Shown here one piece after another: positions 57,391 to 64,000 of a DNA stretch of 64,000 nt; position 1 is the stretch's first letter, and each line of letters begins with the position of its first letter. Source of the stretch: NCEH01 sp043195095 (GTDB lineage Bacteria > Pseudomonadota > Alphaproteobacteria > Rhizobiales > Xanthobacteraceae); NCBI RefSeq assembly GCF_043195095.1, contig NZ_JBAFWN010000001.1; one strand, 5' to 3'. A program made the translations under genes and the position numbers. The notes below the pieces were generated by a model. The model was not told the DNA's origin. It searched no databases and saw only the letters and a list, made by a program, of their open reading frames with translations.

Positions 57391-59262
57391 ATGATCGTTC
57401 TTGACGATATTTCGCTCCGCGTCGCGGGGCGCCTGCTCATTGATCACGCGTCCGCGGCCATCCCCGAGAACGCGCGTGTCGGCGTGGTCGGCCGCAACGG
57501 CACGGGCAAGACCACCCTTTTCAAGGCCCTGGTCGGCGAGCTGGAGCTGGAGAGCGGTGTGGTGCGCCTGCCGAACCGCACCCGCATCGGCCGCGTGGCG
57601 CAGGAAGCGCCCTCCGGTCCCGACAGCCTGCTGGAACGCGTGCTCGCCGCCGATACCGAGCGCGCCGCTTTGCTGGAAGAGAGCAAGACCGCCACCGACC
57701 CGCACCGGATCGCCGAGATCGAGATCCGCCTGGTGGATATCGACGCCCATTCGGCACCCTCGCGGGCGGCCCGCATCCTCGCCGGCCTCGGCTTCGACGA
57801 GAGCGCGCAGGCCCGCCCCTGCTCGGAATTTTCCGGCGGCTGGCGCATGCGCGTCGCGCTCGCGGCGCTGCTGTTCACCGAGCCGGACCTGCTGCTGCTG
57901 GACGAGCCGACCAATTATCTCGATCTGGAAGGCACGCTGTGGCTTCAGGATTATCTCGCCAATTATCCGCGCACGGTCATCCTCATCAGCCATGACCGCG
58001 ACCTGCTCGACACCAGCGTCGATCACATCCTGCATTTCTTCAACGGCAAGCTCACCCTCTATCGCGGTGGCTTCACGGCGTTCGATCGCCAACGCCGGGA
58101 ACGGCTGCTGCTGGACCAGAAGGCCCGCAAGAAGCAGGAGGGCCAGCGTGCCCATATGGAAGCGTTCGTCGCCCGCTTCCGCGCCAAGGCCTCCAAGGCC
58201 AAGCAGGCCCAGTCGCGCATGAAGGCGCTGGCCAAGATGGAGCCGCTCGCCGCCGAAGTCGGCGAGACCCAGGCCGCCATCTCCATCCGCCATCCCGAGA
58301 AGCTGCTCTCCCCGCCGATCGTTGTGCTGGACCGGGTCGAGGTCGGCTATGTGGAAAACAAGCCGATCCTGCGCAATCTCGACCTGCGCATCGACGAGGA
58401 CGACCGCATCGCCCTGTTGGGGCCGAACGGCAACGGCAAGTCCACCTTCGCGAAGCTGCTGGCGGATCGCCTCGCCCCGCAAAAGGGCAAAGTGGTGCGC
58501 GCCGACAAGCTGGAGGTCGCCTATCTCGCCCAGCACCAATTGGACGAATTGATCCCCGGCGACAGCGCCGCCCAGCATGTGCGCAAGCTGATGCCCGACG
58601 CGCCCGAGGCGAAGGTGCGCGCCCGCGCGGCCGAGATGGGCTTCTCCGGCGCGGCGGCCGACACCAAGGTGTCCTCGCTTTCGGGTGGCGAGAAGGCGCG
58701 GCTGCTGCTTGGCCTTGCGGCCTTCAACGGCCCGCACATGCTGATCCTCGACGAGCCGACGAACCATCTGGACATCCAGGCGCGCGAGGCGCTGATCACC
58801 GCCATCAACGATTTCCCCGGCGCCGTGATCCTGGTGTCGCATGACCGGCATCTGCTGGAAGCGTGCGCGGAACGACTCTGGGTGGTCGGCGGCGGCACGG
58901 TGAAGCCCTATGACGGCGATCTTGACCAATATCGCCGCGAGGTGCTGAGCAAATCCAACGGCCGCATGACCGGCGACGGCAAGAAGGAGCGCATCGACGG
59001 GGTGGCGTCGGCCGAGGAGACGGCGGACCTTGCTCCCCTGCGCAAGCGCCTCAAGGATGTGGAAGCCCAGGTGGCGAAGATCGAGAAGGATATCGCCGCC
59101 GTGGACAAGCGCCTGGCCGATCCCAAGATCGAGAAATTCCCCAATGACGCCGCCCGGCTGACCAAGCAGCGCGGGGATCTGGTGGACGCCTTGGCGCAGG
59201 CGGAAGAGGAATGGATCACCGTCAGCGCCGATCTGGAAGCCTTGGCGCAGGCCGCGGAATAA
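57391..59262 (+). CDS. ABC-F family ATPase (Uup/YheS type)
   Basis: The 623-residue protein has two ATP-binding cassettes and no membrane segment. Walker A motifs are GRNGTGKTT and GPNGNGKST, signatures FSGGWRMRVALA and LSGGEKARLLLG, with a linker around residues 225-300. The C-terminal 80 residues form a coiled coil (KRLKDVEAQVAKIEKDI). ABC-F proteins act on ribosomes. ATG 57391 follows AAGGCAGGCATC. Confidence 0.93.
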   Translation: MIVLDDISLRVAGRLLIDHASAAIPENARVGVVGRNGTGKTTLFKALVGELELESGVVRLPNRTRIGRVAQEAPSGPDSLLERVLAADTERAALLEESKTATDPHRIAEIEIRLVDIDAHSAPSRAARILAGLGFDESAQARPCSEFSGGWRMRVALAALLFTEPDLLLLDEPTNYLDLEGTLWLQDYLANYPRTVILISHDRDLLDTSVDHILHFFNGKLTLYRGGFTAFDRQRRERLLLDQKARKKQEGQRAHMEAFVARFRAKASKAKQAQSRMKALAKMEPLAAEVGETQAAISIRHPEKLLSPPIVVLDRVEVGYVENKPILRNLDLRIDEDDRIALLGPNGNGKSTFAKLLADRLAPQKGKVVRADKLEVAYLAQHQLDELIPGDSAAQHVRKLMPDAPEAKVRARAAEMGFSGAAADTKVSSLSGGEKARLLLGLAAFNGPHMLILDEPTNHLDIQAREALITAINDFPGAVILVSHDRHLLEACAERLWVVGGGTVKPYDGDLDQYRREVLSKSNGRMTGDGKKERIDGVASAEETADLAPLRKRLKDVEAQVAKIEKDIAAVDKRLADPKIEKFPNDAARLTKQRGDLVDALAQAEEEWITVSADLEALAQAAE

Positions 59263-59297
59263 CCGGCGCCCGCGCCGCGCGGCCACGTGCGCCGGCT

Positions 59298-60938
59298 TCA
59301 GGACGGCAGAACCGCCCCCTGCGCCAGCGCCACCATCAATCCCTCATTGGCGCGCAGGGCGATTTCGCCTGAAATCCGCTCCTCCTCGCGATCGCAGAAG
59401 GTGGAGAGCAGCACCTCTCCCGCAAGTCCCGGCAGGGTGGCCGACAGCGGCTCATCACCGAGATTGAGCGCGACCAGGACCCGGCCCGCGCCGTCGCGCA
59501 CGCGCACATAAAGCAGCAGATCACCTTGCGCCGCGAGGGCGCGATAGGCCCCCAGCATCAGCTCCTCGCGCCCCCGCCGCACCTCGATGAGGCGCCGCAC
59601 CAAGGTCAGCATGGAATGACCATTGCCGCGCTGTGCGGCCACATTCACTTCAGGAAAATCCGCCGCCAAGGGCAACCAGGGCTCGACGGTCGAGAAGCCG
59701 GCGAACGGGCCGTCGTCCCATTGCATGGGCGTGCGCACGCCGTCTCGCCCGAGGCCGAGACCGGGGACGTTTTTCTCATAAGGATCCTGCACCCGCTCGG
59801 GCGGGATGGGAACGTTGGCCATGCCGATCTCATCGCCATAATAAAGCGTGGGCGTGCCGCGCAGGGTGAGCAGCAGCATGGCCGCCACCCGCGCCTGGTC
59901 CGGCCCGACGCGGCTCGCGATGCGCGGGCGATCATGATTGCCCAGCACCCAATTCGGCCATCCGCCGGCCGGCAAGGCGGCCTCATAAGTGGCGATGAGA
60001 CGGTCCAGCGCCCGGGCGGTCCAGGGGGTATCGAGCAAGGCGAAATTGAACGGCAGGTGCACGCCCTTCAATTCGGCGCCGTAATAGGTGACCAGCCGCT
60101 CGATGGGGAGATAGATTTCTCCGATCAGCAGCCGCTCGGGAAACTCATCCACCACGGCGCGCAGGCCGGCGATGACATCCTGAACCTCGGCGAGGTCGGT
60201 GGTGTGCACGGGCTGGAGGCGGGAATAGGGATTCATCCCGGTGGCGAAAGCGGGGTTTTCCGGATTGTCGCGGAAGTCCAGATCCTTCAGCAAGTGCCAG
60301 ATGACATCGACGCGGAAGCCGTCCACGCCGCGCCGCATCCAGGTGCGCATGACCTCATGCATCGCCGCGACCACTTGCGGATTGCGCCAGTTGAGATCCG
60401 GCTGCCGGTCAAGAAAGGCGTGGTAATAATATTGCCCGCTGGCCGCATCCAGCGTCCAGGCGCTGCCGCCGAATTCGGACAGCCAGTTGTTGGGCGGGCC
60501 GCCGTCGGGCGCGGGATCGCGCCAGATGTACCAGTCGCGCTTGGGATTATTGCGCGAGGCCCGGGCCTCCTGGAACCAGGCATGGGCATCGGAGGTGTGA
60601 TTGGGCACCAGATCCAGCAGCAGCTTCATGCCGCGCTCGTGCACCGCCGCCACCAGCCGGTCGAAATCCGCAAGCGTTCCGAAGAGCGGGTCGATGCCCA
60701 CGTAATCGCTGACGTCATAGCCGAAATCGGCCATGGGCGAGGGAAAGATGGGCGATATCCAGATGGCGTCCACGCCGAGGTCGGCAAGATAGTCCAGCCG
60801 CGAGAGCAGGCCCGGCAGATCACCCACCCCATCGCCCGAACAATCCTGGAAGGAGCGCGGATAGACTTGGTAGATCACCGCCTTTTGCCACCATGTCGCC
60901 GGGGGCCGGAGCGCTCCGGTCTCGCTTGCTGCATCCAT
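59298..60938 (-). CDS. GH13 alpha-glucosidase
   Basis: The 546-residue GH13 enzyme starts with WWQKAVIYQVYPRSFQD. Catalytic residues are the nucleophile Asp in DGFRVDVIWHL, acid Glu in LIGEIYLP and the transition-state Asp in GNHDRPR. The family layout (alpha-glucosidase/oligo-1,6-glucosidase/trehalose-hydrolysing) does not fix the substrate. The start at 60938 (MDAASETG) is preferred to the longer frame. It is divergent from glgE. Confidence 0.92.
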   Translation of the reverse strand: MDAASETGALRPPATWWQKAVIYQVYPRSFQDCSGDGVGDLPGLLSRLDYLADLGVDAIWISPIFPSPMADFGYDVSDYVGIDPLFGTLADFDRLVAAVHERGMKLLLDLVPNHTSDAHAWFQEARASRNNPKRDWYIWRDPAPDGGPPNNWLSEFGGSAWTLDAASGQYYYHAFLDRQPDLNWRNPQVVAAMHEVMRTWMRRGVDGFRVDVIWHLLKDLDFRDNPENPAFATGMNPYSRLQPVHTTDLAEVQDVIAGLRAVVDEFPERLLIGEIYLPIERLVTYYGAELKGVHLPFNFALLDTPWTARALDRLIATYEAALPAGGWPNWVLGNHDRPRIASRVGPDQARVAAMLLLTLRGTPTLYYGDEIGMANVPIPPERVQDPYEKNVPGLGLGRDGVRTPMQWDDGPFAGFSTVEPWLPLAADFPEVNVAAQRGNGHSMLTLVRRLIEVRRGREELMLGAYRALAAQGDLLLYVRVRDGAGRVLVALNLGDEPLSATLPGLAGEVLLSTFCDREEERISGEIALRANEGLMVALAQGAVLPS

Positions 60939-61227
60939 GGATGGTCCTTCCCCTGGCTGTGAGCGCCCTGCCACCGCCATTCAAGCAGCCCGGCGCGACC
61001 GGCGCATTACGCTTCCCGCTCTCGGGCCGGGGAAGCGGCGTGATCGTCATAACCAAAGCCGCGCCGCGCCGGTTCCCAGCCCGCCCCTCGGTTATGCTGC
61101 TTCTCCCCAATGGCGCGCGAAAGAAGGGGAACCCTCCACGGTCTGGCGCGTTGCTTCCCTGAAAGGGCTCAGCCGGCTGTTTGCCGGACGAGAGCCTTTC
61201 GCCTTCTCCCGCCGCAGTGACGAGCCC
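60939..61227. other. Divergent GH13 / glgE spacer
   Basis: The 289-base spacer holds the control regions of two divergent glucan genes. I saw no sigma-54 site, clear operator or further gene in it. Confidence 0.5.
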
Positions 61228-64000
61228 ATGCTGATAATCTCCGAACCGCGCGCCACCCCACAAAGTTCCGTCTCGGGCCGCCCGACCCCCCGGCTGTATT
61301 TCCTTGAGCCGATGCAGCAGGCGGCCTTCGCGCAGGCGTGCGCGCATGCGAGCGCCCTCGGCTTCGACACCATTCTTCTGGCCTCCCCCTTCGCCACCGG
61401 GCGAGACAAGAGCGTGTTCCTCAGCGCGGATCATGACCAGCTGAACGCCCGTTTCGAGCGCCCCGGAGACGCGCTTGACGCGGTCGCGGCATTGGTGGAC
61501 GAGGCCCGCCAGCACGGGCTGGACCTGTTCCTGGACCTAGTGGTGGACCGCATGGCGCCGGACGGTCTTTTGCCAGCCATGGAACCCGACTGGTTCCAGC
61601 CGCGCGAAGCTGCGCCGCCCGCGCCCGATCCGCGCCGCGCACCGGCCCGCGAGGGCGCACAAGTCAATTTTGCCGATGCCGGGGTTGCCGGCGCTGTGGC
61701 GGCCTATTTCGCCGATCTCGCCGGCGCGCTGGTGGATTGCGGCGTCGCCGGCTTTCGCTGCGATGCCCCGCAACGGGTGCCCGCCAGCGTGTGGCGCACC
61801 ATCATCTCCGCCGGACGGGAGACCGCGCCCGAGGCGCGTTTCTTCGCCTGGACGCCCGGCCTCACCTACGCGCAGATCGAAGCCCTGCTGCCGGCGGGCT
61901 TCGATGGCGGCTTTTCCTCGCTCGCGTGGTGGGATGTTCGCAAGCCCTGGCTCGCGCAGGAAATGGCGATGCTGAACCGCCTCGGCCCAGTCATCGCCTT
62001 TCCCGAGGCGCCGTTCGCCGCCCGGCTGCCCGCCCGGCCCGATGCCGGCGATCCTGCCCGTGCCCACCGGCGAGCTCTCGCGCTCGCGGCCGCGCTCGGC
62101 GACGGCTTGCTGATGCCGGCGGGATTTGAATTTGGCGCGCGCGATCCCCTTGATCCGACCGGCGCCGTTCCAACCGACTTCGCCCAATTGCGGGACATCG
62201 CCGCCTTCGATCTCTCGCCCGCCATCGTGCAGGCGAACGAGGACATGGCGCAGCGCGCCAGCGATGGCGCCAGCGGACCCTGGCGGCTGATCTCGCCACC
62301 CGCCGCCCCGCTCGCGGTGCTGATCCGCGCCTGCGCTGACGGGCATGCGGCGGACCTTGTCCTCGCCAATGCCAGCCTTGAGCGCGAGGGCCAGGCCAGT
62401 GGCGCCGCCCTGATGCCCCGCACCGACGGCTTCGCCCGGTTCGAGGGGCCGGATGCAACCGTCTTTGACACCACATCCAGCCTTGCCGTGCCGCCCGGCG
62501 CGGTGATGCGCCTGCACGGCCAGCGCCCCCAGCCGGTCTTGCTGGAGGAACAGGGCCGCAAGGGCGCCCTTAGCGCCGCGCGCGCCCAGCGCCTCGCCAT
62601 CGAAGCGGTGAGCCCGGCGGTGGACGATGGGGCCTTTCCCGTGCGGCGCGTGGTCGGCGAGCGCATCTCCGTGGAAGCGGACGTGGTGAGCGACGGGCAT
62701 GATGCCATAGCGGTGGCCCTGCTCTGGCGCCCCGCCGACGATGGCGCCTGGCGCGAAGTGCGCATGGCGCCGCTCGGCAATGATCGCTTTGGCGCCGAGT
62801 TCCCCCTGGAGCGCCTCGGTCGCCACCTCTTCACCATTGAGGCGTGGCGCGACCCTTATGCCAGCTTCCATCACGGCTTCGAGGCCAAGGTGAAGGCGGG
62901 GCAAGACGTGGCACTGGAGATCGAGGAAGGCCGGATGCTCATTGCCGGTGCCTCGGCGACCGGAGAGGCCGGCGCGCGCATCGCCGAGCTCGGCCTTGCC
63001 ATGGCGCGCGCGGACGCCGCGGGCGCGCGCGATCTGCTGCTGAGCGACCAGACCCAGGAGATCCTCGCCGGCAGCGACGTCAGGCCGTTTGCGGTGCGCC
63101 ATCCCCGCCTGTTTCCGGTGGATGCCGAGCGCGAGCGTGCCGCCTTCGCCGCCTGGTACGAGATTTTCCCGCGCTCCACCTCCGGCGAGCCGACCCGCCA
63201 CGGCACGTTCGACGATGTGATCGCGGACCTTCCGCGCATCCGCGACCTGGGATTCGACGTGCTCTATTTTCCGCCGATCCATCCGATCGGCGCGAAGAAC
63301 CGCAAGGGGCGGGACAACACCCTGACCCCCGGCCCGGACGATCCCGGCAGCCCCTATGCGATCGGCTCCCACGAAGGCGGCCACGATGCGGTGCACCCTC
63401 AATTGGGCACGGCCGCCGACTTCCGCCGCATGCTGGCCGCCGCGAAGGACCATGGGCTTGAGATCGCGCTGGATTTCGCCATCCAGTGCGCCCCCGACCA
63501 CCCCTGGCTCGCCGCCCATCCCGGCTGGTTCGACTGGCGGCCCGACGGCAGCATCAAATATGCCGAAAATCCGCCGAAGAAATATCAGGACATCATCAAT
63601 GTGGACTTCTTCGCCAAGGATGCCGTGCCCGATCTGTGGCTGGCCCTGCGCGACGTGGTGCTGCACTGGATCGACCAGGGGGTGCGGCTGTTCCGCGTCG
63701 ACAACCCCCACACCAAGCCCTTCAATTTCTGGGAATGGCTGATCGGCGACATCCGCGCGCGGCATCCCGACGCGGTGTTCCTGGCGGAAGCCTTCACCCG
63801 GCCGAAGATCATGCATCGGCTGGCGAAGATCGGCTTTTCCCAGTCCTATACCTATTTCACCTGGCGGAACACGAAGGCGGAGCTGGTTCAATATATGAAC
63901 GAGCTGACGGAGCCGCCGGTCAGCGATTTTTATCGCCCCCACTTCTTCGTCAATACGCCCGACATCAATCCCTATTACCTTCAGACCTCCGGTCGCCCCG
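61228..64000 (+). CDS. glgE: Maltosyltransferase GlgE, runs off window end
   Basis: At least 924 residues are visible and the 3' end is missing. Residues about 25-430 form a degenerate GH13-like barrel (LGFDTILLASPF, GLDLFLDLVVDRMAP, GFRCDAPQRV) with poor active-site conservation. The GlgE catalytic part follows: AWYEIFPRS, PPIHPIGAKNRKGRDN, nucleophile Asp in LFRVDNPHTKPF and acid Glu in FLAEAFTRP. GlgE extends glucans from maltose-1-phosphate. ATG 61228 has a weak ribosome site; the frame is open upstream without a better start. Confidence 0.93.
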   Translation, partial: MLIISEPRATPQSSVSGRPTPRLYFLEPMQQAAFAQACAHASALGFDTILLASPFATGRDKSVFLSADHDQLNARFERPGDALDAVAALVDEARQHGLDLFLDLVVDRMAPDGLLPAMEPDWFQPREAAPPAPDPRRAPAREGAQVNFADAGVAGAVAAYFADLAGALVDCGVAGFRCDAPQRVPASVWRTIISAGRETAPEARFFAWTPGLTYAQIEALLPAGFDGGFSSLAWWDVRKPWLAQEMAMLNRLGPVIAFPEAPFAARLPARPDAGDPARAHRRALALAAALGDGLLMPAGFEFGARDPLDPTGAVPTDFAQLRDIAAFDLSPAIVQANEDMAQRASDGASGPWRLISPPAAPLAVLIRACADGHAADLVLANASLEREGQASGAALMPRTDGFARFEGPDATVFDTTSSLAVPPGAVMRLHGQRPQPVLLEEQGRKGALSAARAQRLAIEAVSPAVDDGAFPVRRVVGERISVEADVVSDGHDAIAVALLWRPADDGAWREVRMAPLGNDRFGAEFPLERLGRHLFTIEAWRDPYASFHHGFEAKVKAGQDVALEIEEGRMLIAGASATGEAGARIAELGLAMARADAAGARDLLLSDQTQEILAGSDVRPFAVRHPRLFPVDAERERAAFAAWYEIFPRSTSGEPTRHGTFDDVIADLPRIRDLGFDVLYFPPIHPIGAKNRKGRDNTLTPGPDDPGSPYAIGSHEGGHDAVHPQLGTAADFRRMLAAAKDHGLEIALDFAIQCAPDHPWLAAHPGWFDWRPDGSIKYAENPPKKYQDIINVDFFAKDAVPDLWLALRDVVLHWIDQGVRLFRVDNPHTKPFNFWEWLIGDIRARHPDAVFLAEAFTRPKIMHRLAKIGFSQSYTYFTWRNTKAELVQYMNELTEPPVSDFYRPHFFVNTPDINPYYLQTSGRP

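Noticed and set aside
57223..59286. A 687-codon open frame antisense to the ABC-F gene, and a similar one at 16332-18467 opposite the YyaL-type gene
   Set aside because: Both lie opposite genes with clear catalytic motifs and encode no recognisable domain.
1..64000. CRISPR arrays, tRNA or rRNA genes, insertion sequences, prophage
   Set aside because: No regularly spaced short repeats, cloverleaf-like sequences, transposase motifs or phage structural genes were recognised; tRNA absence was judged by eye only.

Overview
The window is high-GC DNA from a diazotrophic alphaproteobacterium. The nif/fix gene set, an NAD-dependent formate dehydrogenase (fds) operon, an Irr-type Fur regulator and the GlgE/TreZ sugar genes suggest the order Hyphomicrobiales, probably close to Xanthobacter or Azorhizobium. 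That placement is inference from gene content; no rRNA or other marker gene was found. No tRNA, rRNA, CRISPR array, transposase or prophage gene was recognised.

Region 1 (1 to about 33400) is a nitrogen-fixation island without nifDKEN, which must lie elsewhere. Its blocks are: a partial unknown gene with a Rieske protein; an AAA+ ATPase divergent from an unknown partner; iscN-nifU-nifS-nifT-SIR2-like; a long nifB operon (nifB, fdxN, HesB-like, TPR, Fe-S LRV protein, nifZ, nifZ-like, two small unknown genes, a DegT-fold protein, a 2Fe-2S ferredoxin and a small protein); a minus-strand GST pair; a plus-strand set with a second Rieske protein; a YyaL-type protein with a truncated hemoglobin; minus-strand genes for a dienelactone-hydrolase fold protein, three unknown proteins and a MIP18/SufT-like protein; a divergent TPR versus BolA-Grx4 pair; a minus-strand operon (pseudo-receiver, NifO-like, tandem SagB-type nitroreductase, rhodanese-ankyrin) divergent from nifH; nifQ-irr; nifW; and fixABCX. 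Many blocks begin at a readable -24/-12 sigma-54 promoter (TGGCAC-N5-TTGCW type), and four loci carry perfect NifA activator sites (TGT-N10-ACA). This supports one NifA/RpoN regulon for nitrogenase, its electron supply (FixABCX, ferredoxins), Fe-S and FeMo-cofactor assembly, and a shell of uncharacterised proteins.

Region 2 (about 33400 to 40860) has an isolated aegerolysin-family gene and a mostly gene-free stretch, followed by fdsG-fdsB-fdsA-fdhD-fdsD for a soluble molybdenum formate dehydrogenase.

Region 3 (40860 to 54970) looks like ordinary chromosome: an FAD-linked oxidase, a CDF metal exporter, PcaD-like and other hydrolases, DUF3126, CysE, a TerC protein, a Tim44-domain protein, an ABC exporter, a zinc-finger protein and a flavin monooxygenase. 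Several terminators can be read. Region 4 (54970 to 64000) starts with a tandem palindromic repeat and then carries alpha-glucan/trehalose genes (treZ, a GH13 alpha-glucosidase and a truncated-by-window glgE) around an ABC-F protein.

The items most worth a second look are the SIR2-like protein in the nifS operon, the DegT-fold protein with serine in place of its PLP lysine, the receiver domain with glycine in place of its phosphoacceptor aspartate, the tandem SagB-type enzyme beside NifO, the sigma-54-linked AAA+ pair, and the aegerolysin.
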